Assembly: GCF_010587385.1 (NCBI RefSeq)
Contig: NZ_CP047475.1
Coordinates: 1,116,001-1,180,000 of the forward strand
DNA from: Vibrio astriarenae
GTDB lineage: Bacteria > Pseudomonadota > Gammaproteobacteria > Enterobacterales > Vibrionaceae
Reading direction: 5' to 3'
Length of the DNA: 64,000 nucleotides
The position numbers and the translations under genes are program-made. Positions within the stretch are counted from its first letter, which is position 1. Every line of letters starts with the position of its first letter. Of this stretch, positions 8,364 through 16,510 are shown piece by piece. Below the pieces are notes generated by a model. The model searched no databases, had not been told where the DNA came from, and worked only from the letters and a program-made list of their open reading frames with translations.

Positions 8364-8730
8364 TCGATTACCAAATAAAGCGGTCAACTAAATGTTGAAA
8401 GTGCATGAACAAATTGGTCCGGTACGGTATCTGTTTTTACACAGGCTCAAAATTAGAAATTTGTAACGATTTTAGAAAATGTTGATGAGTTGGGTAATTT
8501 GGTGGTCAGCTGAGAAGGGTAGGTTAAGGTAATATTGTATTATGTTTTGGTTTGTTCCAATCTGATTTTTGATGGTTTGTACTTTTGCAGCAATAACTTA
8601 GCTAACACTGAGCTTGCTTAGCCTTGCGTTAAAGTGTCTAAGTGAAGGTGATAGTTTTTGGGGTGAATAATCTTTGTTTCGAAATGTAACGTGCTACAAG
8701 GGTTAGAGGTTTTTTTCAGGTTCAGTGTAA
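8364..8730. other. AT-rich intergenic region
   Basis: This is the spacer between the membrane-protein gene and the hairpin ending the Hsp70 operon. No convincing gene was seen. It should contain the promoter of the 6831-8363 gene on the minus strand. Confidence 0.45.
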
Positions 8731-8773
8731 AAACTGCCGGATAGAATTTCGATCGAATTCTATCCGGCAGTTT
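8731..8773 (-). terminator. Long perfect hairpin terminator of the Hsp70 operon
   Basis: An 18-bp perfect stem (AAACTGCCGGATAGAATT and its complement) encloses a 7-nt loop TCGATCG. Read on the minus strand it is followed by a T run, so it terminates the operon ending at 8796. Confidence 0.85.
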
Positions 8774-8795
8774 CTTTCCAAGGCTAATTTAACGG

Positions 8796-11618
8796 TTAAG
8801 AACTAATTATTGATAAGCCGCTTGGCAACGTGTCACCGAACAAACGTTTTGAATCACTTTGAGTCAGCGCCTGCACATTTTCTACCATCATGAGCCATGA
8901 GTCGGGCACTTTACTCGATTTTAGTTTCTCTATCACTTTTTGACGGTAATCGTCAGAGATATCAAATTGTCGATCACCTGTTTTACGGCACATCATGACA
9001 GCAGCAAACCCAATCATCATCTCTTTGCTCCAGTCTTGCTCAAGCAGTTTTGGTAGCCATTGCTCAGCCTGTTCACGCGGAATGACATTGTGCTGACTAC
9101 CATAGAGAGGGGTACGAGATGAGAGACGCCCTAATGCCCACCAGTGCGCTTGAGCAAATTGAGATTGGGTCATCGCTTTACTCAAGAACCATGAAGCCAA
9201 TAACGTCTTGTCTTCAACATCTAAGTTCTCTAAAGAAGCAGAGAGTCTCACCATCGCCTCATAGCCCATATCTTGTGCTGCTTGAGCTGATTTAGGGTTC
9301 TTCATCGCGCCGGGGTGAAGATATTTGGCAATATCGGCCAAAATCGTTTCTTGTTGATCTTGGTTCAAGCCGCCTGAAACACGGCGCCAAAACACCCACC
9401 AATCACTGTAGCCTTGATGATTTTTGAACTGAATACCTTGTTGGTACAGTGACCAAGTCTGTTCGATACGCCATGAATCTGTGGGATCACCAAAGCCTGG
9501 TCGTAGACAATAACCGGACAACCTCAGCCAGTTTTTCTCGTGTTGTTCTGAGCGTCGACGGCGCTTTTTACCTTGTGAAAAGGTATCAAAAAGCTTTCTA
9601 AGTGTTGCGAAATCCCACTCCTCACGTTTACCAAGACGCTTTTCGAGATCTTTATTTAAGGTTTTGATCGCTTTGGTATCTGCGCTCTTTTTGTTGCCGC
9701 TATAGAGTCGTGTTACCAGCTCTTGGCACTCACCCAGTCTAGGGTGCAAATCCTCAGCTTCGCGTTCTTCTGCTTGCTGATTACGAACTTCAAACTCTAG
9801 TTGCCAGCGTTGGTTTTCGTCCTCAACACTCACACACTCCATCTTTAAAGTACCAACCTCAGTCAGCTGACAAGCGAGCTGTACTTCAACGCGCTCTTTC
9901 TGGTTGGCTTGCAGCTCAACGCCTTGGCTATCCAAGGTCGATATATAGGGAGGAAGTGGAGAAAATAGGTCTGGATCGATGGCACTTATTGAACCATTTT
10001 TGATTGCTTCACTGCCGACAATCGAATCGTGTGTTGAGGTTAAAAGGTTAAATCGAACAGGCTCCCCCAGAGTAAGTGCAAAGCGTCGCCCTGTTAGACG
10101 AATCTCATTGCCTTCATCTGTGCCCTTTGCTAATAGGCATAATGCTCTGCCGATTTTGTTTTTCTCTTGTAGGTGAAGGAAATAAGAGCGTGCTGCGCCA
10201 CCACCGATTTTAAGTTGAGCGCCGCGTCGAGCTTTAGCGTAAGCGACGGCACCTAAAGCGACAGAAAGATCGGGATGAGGGTTATCTAGAACGGTGACAG
10301 AAGATCCTCGCCAGTTACCCAGTAAAGACGTGATACGCTCAGTCACCAGTTCGCTGTTAAAAACACCGCCATTGAGCAGCAAGCCCACAGGGATAGCCGG
10401 TTGTTCATCATCAATTGCTGTTAAATCGTTGCTGTTTAACGCTGCGCGAGAAACTTGTTGATGCTGAGTAATAAATTCCGCGACATGTTTACTCACTGCT
10501 GGGTCGGCCACATAAGGTAGGCCAAACTCGACAACAGCGCTGCGACGCTTATCTGGTGTGGCAGTGAACTCTGTTAATGGGAAGAAACCGTCGAGGGCAA
10601 TCTGGTGCACTTCTTGTTTGGTTAAACCAATGCTTTTAGTGCCGCCTAATAGTTTTGAACCACTACCTAGCATAGTGATTTTGATCTCTTCTGGAGCATC
10701 GCCAGACAGCAATTGTTCTTTTGCAGCACGAGTTTGTTGGATGAGCTTAGTCAGGCTTGATGCATTGAGCTTTTTGCTTTGACTAAAGCGTTGCTCAGCC
10801 AGGTGGGCCAGGGCTAAATCGAGATTATCACCACCCAGCATAAGATGTTCGCCAACCCCAATCCTATCCAAACTAAGCGCTTCATTTTGATATTGTGCCT
10901 GAATTAAACTTAAGTCCGTCGTACCTCCACCTACGTCACACACTAAGATCAGTGGTAGGTTCTTAAGTTTGTCAGAAGCCATGTCTTGATGATGGGCGTA
11001 CCAGTCGTAGCACACGGCCTGAGGTTCCTCGAGCAAAAGAATATTGCTAAGGCCAGCAAGCTTAGCTGCTTCAAGAGTGAGTTGGCGTGCTGTTTCATCG
11101 AAAGAAGCCGGTACGGTTACCACGACCTCCTGGTCTTCGAGTTTGTTACTTGGGTGTCGGTAGTTCCATGCTTGTCGAATATGGTTGAGGTAACTTGCAC
11201 TCGCAATCACAGGAGAGACTTTCTCTACATCGCTCGCTCCCGCCCAAGGTAGGATATCGGAATGACGATCAACGCCTTGGTGGGATAGCCAGCTCTTTGC
11301 ACTCGAGACCTGTCTACCTTCTACTTTCGCCCCTAGTTCACGAGCCCACTCACCAATGATGATGTTAGACATATCACCTGAGACAGGTTGTGCTTCCCAA
11401 GGCAGTGTCAAGTCGGCTGCGGCGATTTGCCCTTCAGCAGGATGGTAGCGGAAAGAGGGGAGAAGGGGTTTACGAACGACTTCACCCGCGCCAATTAGCT
11501 GGTCAATATCGAATAAAGTGACTGGAGAGTGTTGTAAGTTATGAGTGATTTCACAGTAGGCAACCACCGTATTGGTTGTACCCAAGTCGATACCGACTAG
11601 AAAACGAGGAGATGCCAT
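8796..11618 (-). CDS. Hsp70-family protein with long C-terminal extension (DUF3731 type)
   Basis: This is a 940-residue protein. Residues 1-440 form an Hsp70/actin-type ATPase: phosphate-1 loop VGIDLGTTNTVVAY, an EEPQAV segment, phosphate-2 loop VCDVGGGTTDLSL, and adenosine motif LLNGGVFNSE. The remaining roughly 500 residues do not look like a DnaK substrate-binding domain: a beta-rich part, then a basic KKRRRRSEQHEKN segment and an alpha-helical, Trp-rich end that fits DUF3731. There is no C-terminal EEVD-like tail. It is the last gene of a DUF2760-Hsp70-Hsp70 operon. Chaperone activity and client are unknown; no dedicated J-protein or GrpE gene is adjacent. Confidence 0.85.
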   Translation of the reverse strand: MASPRFLVGIDLGTTNTVVAYCEITHNLQHSPVTLFDIDQLIGAGEVVRKPLLPSFRYHPAEGQIAAADLTLPWEAQPVSGDMSNIIIGEWARELGAKVEGRQVSSAKSWLSHQGVDRHSDILPWAGASDVEKVSPVIASASYLNHIRQAWNYRHPSNKLEDQEVVVTVPASFDETARQLTLEAAKLAGLSNILLLEEPQAVCYDWYAHHQDMASDKLKNLPLILVCDVGGGTTDLSLIQAQYQNEALSLDRIGVGEHLMLGGDNLDLALAHLAEQRFSQSKKLNASSLTKLIQQTRAAKEQLLSGDAPEEIKITMLGSGSKLLGGTKSIGLTKQEVHQIALDGFFPLTEFTATPDKRRSAVVEFGLPYVADPAVSKHVAEFITQHQQVSRAALNSNDLTAIDDEQPAIPVGLLLNGGVFNSELVTERITSLLGNWRGSSVTVLDNPHPDLSVALGAVAYAKARRGAQLKIGGGAARSYFLHLQEKNKIGRALCLLAKGTDEGNEIRLTGRRFALTLGEPVRFNLLTSTHDSIVGSEAIKNGSISAIDPDLFSPLPPYISTLDSQGVELQANQKERVEVQLACQLTEVGTLKMECVSVEDENQRWQLEFEVRNQQAEEREAEDLHPRLGECQELVTRLYSGNKKSADTKAIKTLNKDLEKRLGKREEWDFATLRKLFDTFSQGKKRRRRSEQHEKNWLRLSGYCLRPGFGDPTDSWRIEQTWSLYQQGIQFKNHQGYSDWWVFWRRVSGGLNQDQQETILADIAKYLHPGAMKNPKSAQAAQDMGYEAMVRLSASLENLDVEDKTLLASWFLSKAMTQSQFAQAHWWALGRLSSRTPLYGSQHNVIPREQAEQWLPKLLEQDWSKEMMIGFAAVMMCRKTGDRQFDISDDYRQKVIEKLKSSKVPDSWLMMVENVQALTQSDSKRLFGDTLPSGLSIISS

Positions 11619-11674
11619 CGCTTAGCCTCTTTGTTGTTCTTGTAGCTGTAAAAAATGGTTCTTATAGCTCTAAA

Positions 11675-11698
11675 AACGGCACCCTAATAGGTGCCGTT
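11675..11698 (-). terminator. Intra-operon hairpin between the two Hsp70 genes
   Basis: AACGGCACC and GGTGCCGTT enclose a 6-nt loop. On the minus strand it is followed by TTTTTA. It sits in the 91-bp gap and could partially terminate transcription, lowering expression of the 940-residue protein relative to its partner. Confidence 0.7.
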
Positions 11699-11709
11699 GA
11701 TGGGGATTA

Positions 11710-13620
11710 TTATGCGTTTTCTTCGCTAGAGGTGTTGTCCTCACGCACATCAAACTCAACATGCCACTTCTGGCCGTTGTCGGATGCAATTGCCTCTAAA
11801 TACAGCGTACCCAGCTCTGTGACGCGAGAGGCGAGTGTGACTGGCACGACTTCACCTTCTTTTCGACCTTCAGAGACTGGCAGAGTGACATGAATTTCTG
11901 GTAGCTCTTCTAACTCGTCTGGTGCCCAATGGTCTAGGTGAGTACCTGCTTCGTCTTCACGGCGAACGGTTGAACCAAAGAATTGGAAGTGTACGGGCTG
12001 ACCAATGACCAAACCAAACTCTTGGCTAGGCACTGTCACACTTGAACCCTCTTCCATACCGAAAGGTGCTACACACAGGGCTTCAAGCGGTGGAGTCATA
12101 CCTGGAATCGCAGGCATCGCGCTCTCGATTCCTACGTAGTATGCCGATGCAATACCACCGCGAATACGAACACCTTGGCCACGACGAACTGAACCGTAGT
12201 AAGACGCACCGCTAGCAACAGCAAGGTCGAGGTCGACCCCCGTCAGGCGTTTTGCAGATTCTGCTTCTGCATCTATGAGCCAGGCATTAATGGTCTCTTG
12301 TAGGCGGTTTGCTAGCAGTTCTGACTTGAGTACGCCACCGTTAAACAAGATCACCGTTGGCTTGATGAAGTCAGTGTTTATCGATTGCTCTATACCTGGC
12401 ATGCCCGGCATTCCGGCAAACGGGTTGTGCTCTTGTGCTGGAGCTTCACCACCTTGTGCATTCGCTTGTTTGGCAAGGAATGCCGCAATGTGACGGGTGA
12501 TGCCAGCATCTTGAGCGTAAGGCAGACCCATTTGAGTCAGTGCGCCACGAGATTTCTGAACTGGGAGCTCAGTGATTGCAACTTTAGGGAAGAAGCCATC
12601 AACGAGAGTTTGTTGAACCTCTTGTTGTGTGAGCTCAGTTTTAAGCGTGGCTCCCAGCAGTTTTGAACCACGGCTAGGGACGACGATAGGTACAGCTTGC
12701 AGCTCTGCATCATTAAGTAGTGCTTCTTTAGCGTCGCGACAAGCGTGTGTCATTGCTTGAACTTGCCATGGTTGAAGCTCTTTACCGTCTTGTGCCAGTT
12801 TCATTTTTAGGCGGTAAGCAAGAGCGAGATCCATGTTGTCACCACCGAGCAGGATATGCTCACCAACCGCGATACGGTTGAGTGTCAGGTTCCCTTCATC
12901 TTCGGTGACTTCAACAAGAGATAAGTCCGTTGTACCGCCGCCGATATCGACGACAAGGACGACATCACCAACCGATACTTGATCACGCCAGCTATCGTTG
13001 CTGTTATCAATCCAGTTGTAGAGCGCAGCTTGTGGTTCTTCTAGCAGAGTTAAGTGAACAAGACCGACATTACGCGCAGCTTCTGCCGTTAAATCGCGAG
13101 CAGCAGGGTCAAAGGAAGCCGGAACAGTAATGGTCACGTCTTGTTGTGCTAACGGGTTGTTTGGGTTGGCATGATCCCAAGCTTGTTTTAGGTGCTCGAG
13201 ATACAGCTCGGTCGCGCGTAGTGGAGAAACCTTCTCGACCTCTTCTGGACTGCCTGCCGGTAAAAATGCGTCGCGACGGTTAACACCACCATGACAAAGC
13301 CAAGATTTAGCACTCGCGATGAGGCGAATTGGGGTCTTAGCACCAAGGTTGCGTGCAATTGCACCGACTAGAGCGGTTGGCTCTGTTGTCCAAGGCAACA
13401 CTCGAGACGCTGGATTCATTTCGTGCTCGTGCGGCTGGTACAAGAATGAGCCAAGTTGTTCGCGCGATTCGACATTACCTGGTGCAGTCAGTTGCGGCAC
13501 AGGCATAACGCTAACGCGGGCTTCTTCATCTGTCGTATCGACATAAGAAAGCACGCAGTGAGTGGTACCCAAGTCGATACCAACACTGAATTTAGGGTGT
13601 TGTTGATTCATCTCTTCCAT
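11710..13620 (-). CDS. Hsp70-family protein, short form
   Basis: This is a 636-residue protein with VGIDLGTTHCVLSY near the N terminus, the segment SAKSWLCHGGVNR also found in its partner, VVDIGGGTTDLSLVE, and adenosine motif ILFNGGVLKSE. The C-terminal region (about 480-636) is beta-rich, ends in an acidic tail (DVREDNTSSEENA), and lacks the helical lid of DnaK. It shares many blocks with the downstream 940-residue protein, so the two probably arose by duplication and may work together. Its ATG overlaps the stop of the DUF2760 gene (TAATG), which indicates translational coupling; a second ATG lies at 13611. Confidence 0.85.
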   Translation of the reverse strand: MEEMNQQHPKFSVGIDLGTTHCVLSYVDTTDEEARVSVMPVPQLTAPGNVESREQLGSFLYQPHEHEMNPASRVLPWTTEPTALVGAIARNLGAKTPIRLIASAKSWLCHGGVNRRDAFLPAGSPEEVEKVSPLRATELYLEHLKQAWDHANPNNPLAQQDVTITVPASFDPAARDLTAEAARNVGLVHLTLLEEPQAALYNWIDNSNDSWRDQVSVGDVVLVVDIGGGTTDLSLVEVTEDEGNLTLNRIAVGEHILLGGDNMDLALAYRLKMKLAQDGKELQPWQVQAMTHACRDAKEALLNDAELQAVPIVVPSRGSKLLGATLKTELTQQEVQQTLVDGFFPKVAITELPVQKSRGALTQMGLPYAQDAGITRHIAAFLAKQANAQGGEAPAQEHNPFAGMPGMPGIEQSINTDFIKPTVILFNGGVLKSELLANRLQETINAWLIDAEAESAKRLTGVDLDLAVASGASYYGSVRRGQGVRIRGGIASAYYVGIESAMPAIPGMTPPLEALCVAPFGMEEGSSVTVPSQEFGLVIGQPVHFQFFGSTVRREDEAGTHLDHWAPDELEELPEIHVTLPVSEGRKEGEVVPVTLASRVTELGTLYLEAIASDNGQKWHVEFDVREDNTSSEENA

Positions 13621-14252
13621 TACAGCTCAACCTCTGCTGGGGCAATGACCGATGCGTCGTAGTTTTCAGCCAGTTTTGGTAGGTTCATTGCAGATGCTTT
13701 CCAGCCTTTGTGAACCAGTGTGCCGTTAAATGGCGCAGAACCTGTTACGTTGCCAGTTAGACGAACCTGTTGTGGGTTGAAACCTTCTTCAACAGTAATG
13801 CGTGTCTCTTCGTCTTCGTTGCGAATGTGTTCAAGAGTGACATATTCAGCCAATACTTTCTGACCACCCGTGTGAATGACACGAGCAGCCGCACCAACGT
13901 CTTCATCAGAGAATGAAGTGAGGTCCTCTTTCAGGAAATCAATCAGACGTGCTTCCTGCTGCATGATAGAAAGTAGCTGCATCGCAGAATCTGTTGAGGC
14001 AGTCGCCAATTTAGACTCAACCTCGACGACCTTCTCGATCACTTTTTCGACTTCAACGACTTTTTCAACTTCGACGATCTTTTCAACCGGCTTTTCGACT
14101 TCGACAATCTTCTCGACTGGTTTTTCTACCACTTTTTCGATCGTTTTCGATTTGCGAGAGACAGCGATAAGGAGTAATAAAACGCTCGAAGCGGTTAGGC
14201 CTGCGTGCAGCATGTCGAACGTTTGTGGAATCATTTGTAAATCAAAATTCAT
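13620..14252 (-). CDS. DUF2760 family membrane-anchored coiled-coil protein
   Basis: The ATG at 14252 gives 210 residues; AAGAG lies 8 nt upstream, and the TTG at 14258 is less likely. An N-terminal hydrophobic segment (about 13-32, HAGLTASSVLLLLIAVS) is followed by a repetitive Val/Glu/Lys stretch (about 38-80, units like VEKPVEKIVE) predicted to be a long rod or coiled coil. The C-terminal DUF2760 domain follows. It is the first gene of the operon with two Hsp70-type ATPases, so it may anchor or position them at the membrane. That is inference from gene order. Confidence 0.8.
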   Translation of the reverse strand: MNFDLQMIPQTFDMLHAGLTASSVLLLLIAVSRKSKTIEKVVEKPVEKIVEVEKPVEKIVEVEKVVEVEKVIEKVVEVESKLATASTDSAMQLLSIMQQEARLIDFLKEDLTSFSDEDVGAAARVIHTGGQKVLAEYVTLEHIRNEDEETRITVEEGFNPQQVRLTGNVTGSAPFNGTLVHKGWKASAMNLPKLAENYDASVIAPAEVEL

Positions 14253-14505
14253 AATCAATACTCTTGTTATGAGTGCGCTCTATTTGCGCGGTTTCATGAC
14301 TTAATTTTGTGACGAATAGTAGCATATTCAAGTAATAATCCTTCATAAAAGCGTAGACAAGTGACCGAATTTCGTTCGGTTGCAGCCAATTTGGACAATT
14401 TGAGCTGTAAATCTGAGCGCTCAGAGCCTTGGATTCGATCTTTATTCGTCCCTCAGGTAGACTTTGCAACGATTCGTCACAGGTAAACAAAAGAGAAATC
14501 ATAGA

Positions 14506-15036
14506 ATGAACCACAATCGCGTCGTCTGTTTTGACCTTGAAATGTGTTGCTGGAACCAAGATGGTGTCGGCACAACGGGAGAGATCATTGAGATTGGCTT
14601 AGCTGAAATTGATTTGGTGAAGCAAGAAGTCGTGAAGCGGGCGCAATATTACGTAAAACCTGAAAAAGACGAGGTCTCTCTGTTTTGTGTCGAGTTGACG
14701 GGAATTACCCCACGCAAAATAGAGAAACAAGGAAGGCCGCTGGAGGCTGTTTTACAGTCTGTAGTCAAAAACTTTGGTGGTTCGAATAAGATCTATGCTT
14801 CTTGGGGAAGGGACGATCTTATCTTGAAGAAAGAGTGCCAAGAAAAAGGTATCGATTTACCCTTTAAAGAGTTTATCAACCTTGCCACTCTTTACCGAAT
14901 TCAGAACCGCCTCAAAGATAAACGAATTGGCCATAAAGCCGCGCAAGAAGCGAAAGGGATTGATTGGGAAGGTCGCCAACACTCTGGTTATGTTGACGCC
15001 TATAATCTTGCCAAATTAGCGCTTACTATGCTGTAA
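14506..15036 (+). CDS. DEDDh 3'-5' exonuclease (DnaQ-like, ERI-1/KapD-type)
   Basis: From the ATG at 14506 the protein is 176 residues; a TTG at 14464 would add 14. The exonuclease set is visible: Asp and Glu in CFDLEMCCW, EIIEIGLAEID, the Asp of ASWGRDDL, and the final His and Asp in HSGYVDAYNLA. The short single-domain form resembles ERI-1/KapD-type nucleases that trim RNA 3' ends. The nucleic acid target cannot be told from sequence. It is divergent from the DUF2760 operon. Confidence 0.8.
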   Translation: MNHNRVVCFDLEMCCWNQDGVGTTGEIIEIGLAEIDLVKQEVVKRAQYYVKPEKDEVSLFCVELTGITPRKIEKQGRPLEAVLQSVVKNFGGSNKIYASWGRDDLILKKECQEKGIDLPFKEFINLATLYRIQNRLKDKRIGHKAAQEAKGIDWEGRQHSGYVDAYNLAKLALTML

Positions 15037-15043
15037 GCGCTAA
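15016..15043. terminator. Hairpin spanning the stop codon between convergent genes
   Basis: TTAGCGCTTAC and GTAAGCGCTAA form an 11-bp perfect stem with loop TATGCT. It overlaps the last codons and stop of the exonuclease gene and lies 9 bp from the end of the convergent gene. There is no clear T run on either strand, so termination is uncertain. Confidence 0.45.
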
Positions 15044-15051
15044 TGATAGAG

Positions 15052-16320
15052 CTAGGCGTTCAGCGCTTGCTCTAGATCTTCTAAGATATCATTGATGTGC
15101 TCAATACCTACCGATAAGCGGATCATTTCCGGAGCAACACCTGCTTGAGCTTGCTCCTCTTCACTTAACTGACGGTGCGTGGTGGATGCAGGGTGACAGG
15201 CTAGTGATTTCGCATCGCCAATATTGACGAGTCGCTTGAAGATTTTTAGCGCGTCATAAAACTTAACTCCAGCCTCATAGCCGTCCTTAAGACCAAACGA
15301 CAAGATTGCAGAAGGCTTCCCACCCATATATTTTTCAGCCAATGGGTAATATTGAGACTCAGGCAACCCCGCATAACTGACCCAACTCACTTTCTGGTGT
15401 TGGTTGAGGTACTCAGCAACCTTTAACGCGTTTTCTGTATGTCTTTCCATTCTTAAAGAGAGTGTCTCTAGACCTTGAAGTAACATAAACGAGTTCATTG
15501 GTGATAGAGCAGCCCCAGTATTGCGCAGTGGGACCGTGCGTGCTCGGCCAATAAAAGCAGCTTCACCGAATGCTTCAGCGTAAACCACTCCGTGATAAGA
15601 GGGCTCTGGTGTATTGAACACAGGGAAACGCTCTTTGTGTTCAGCCCACGGGAACTTACCTGAATCAATAATAATGCCACCAAGAGTGGTGCCATGGCCG
15701 CCCACATACTTGGTCAGCGAATGCACCACAATATCCGCACCGAACTCTATAGGTTTGCACAGAGCAGGCGTTGCCACCGTATTATCGACAATCACAGGAA
15801 CCCCTTGAGAGTGAGCCAACTCAGCAACGCGTTCTAAGTCGATAATATTACCCGCAGGATTACCGATACTCTCACAGTAAACTGCTTTGGTATTGTCATC
15901 GATAAGCTCGGCTAAGCTTTCAGGTTTATCATCCTTGGCGAAACGAACTTCAATCCCTTGATTGGGTAACATGTGGGCAAATAAGGTGTATGTGCCACCG
16001 TACAGTTGTGGGGTAGAGACGATGTTATCACCTGCCTGAGCCAGAGTGAGAATCGCGTAGTTAATCGCCGCACTGCCCGCACTGACGACGAGACCAGCAA
16101 TACCGCCTTCAAGTGCTGCCATGCGTTTTTCTAGCACATCATTGGTTGGGTTCATGATGCGCGTATAGATGTTGCCTGGTACTTCTAAGTTGAAGAGATC
16201 AGCACCATGCTGGGCATTGTCGAACTCATAGGCGACAGTTTGATAAATAGGGGTAGCGACGGATTTAGTAGTAGGGTCAGTTTCGTAGCCGAAGTGGATG
16301 GAGAGTGTTTCGTCTTTCAT
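15052..16320 (-). CDS. metY: O-acetylhomoserine sulfhydrylase (PLP-dependent)
   Basis: This 422-residue protein matches the Cys/Met-metabolism PLP family: [15 protein letters not shown] near the N terminus, a [10 protein letters not shown] cofactor segment, [12 protein letters not shown], and the PLP lysine in [13 protein letters not shown]. The length of about 420 and the [16 protein letters not shown] motif favour O-acetylhomoserine aminocarboxypropyltransferase over MetB or MetC. It converts O-acetylhomoserine and sulfide to homocysteine in the cytoplasm. AAGGA precedes the ATG. No SAM riboswitch or clear MetJ box is visible upstream. Confidence 0.9.
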   Translation of the reverse strand: MKDETLSIHFGYETDPTTKSVATPIYQTVAYEFDNAQHGADLFNLEVPGNIYTRIMNPTNDVLEKRMAALEGGIAGLVVSAGSAAINYAILTLAQAGDNIVSTPQLYGGTYTLFAHMLPNQGIEVRFAKDDKPESLAELIDDNTKAVYCESIGNPAGNIIDLERVAELAHSQGVPVIVDNTVATPALCKPIEFGADIVVHSLTKYVGGHGTTLGGIIIDSGKFPWAEHKERFPVFNTPEPSYHGVVYAEAFGEAAFIGRARTVPLRNTGAALSPMNSFMLLQGLETLSLRMERHTENALKVAEYLNQHQKVSWVSYAGLPESQYYPLAEKYMGGKPSAILSFGLKDGYEAGVKFYDALKIFKRLVNIGDAKSLACHPASTTHRQLSEEEQAQAGVAPEMIRLSVGIEHINDILEDLEQALNA

Positions 16321-16458
16321 TAGTCTTCCTTGAGCTATGTAAAATTCAGTTCATCATAATGCCTTTTTATGAATGCAAGTACTTTGGTTGGTGTCACAGA
16401 GAAAGGTAAGAAGCCGTGATTGTTGATTGGGCAGTTCCATCATTCGCCACAAACGGAA

Positions 16459-16483
16459 AAAGCCTCTCATATTGAGAGGCTTT
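16459..16483 (-). terminator. Rho-independent terminator of the 5'-nucleotidase gene
   Basis: AAAGCCTCTCA and its complement form an 11-bp stem with a 3-nt TAT loop. On the minus strand a T run follows. Confidence 0.85.
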
Positions 16484-16510
16484 GGAAAAGGATATCTGAC
16501 GAATCAGCTA

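Noticed and set aside
8479..8532. Short frame encoding a Trp-rich peptide (WVIWW), leader-like
   Set aside because: No ribosome-binding site, no attenuator-type RNA fold beside it, and no Trp-related gene on that strand downstream.
13876..14304. 142-codon plus-strand frame rich in Ser/Thr/Phe
   Set aside because: It is the antisense image of the Val/Glu/Lys repeat in the DUF2760 gene.
16321..16458. Possible SAM riboswitch or MetJ boxes upstream of metY
   Set aside because: No SAM-box core structure or AGACGTCT-type repeats found by eye.
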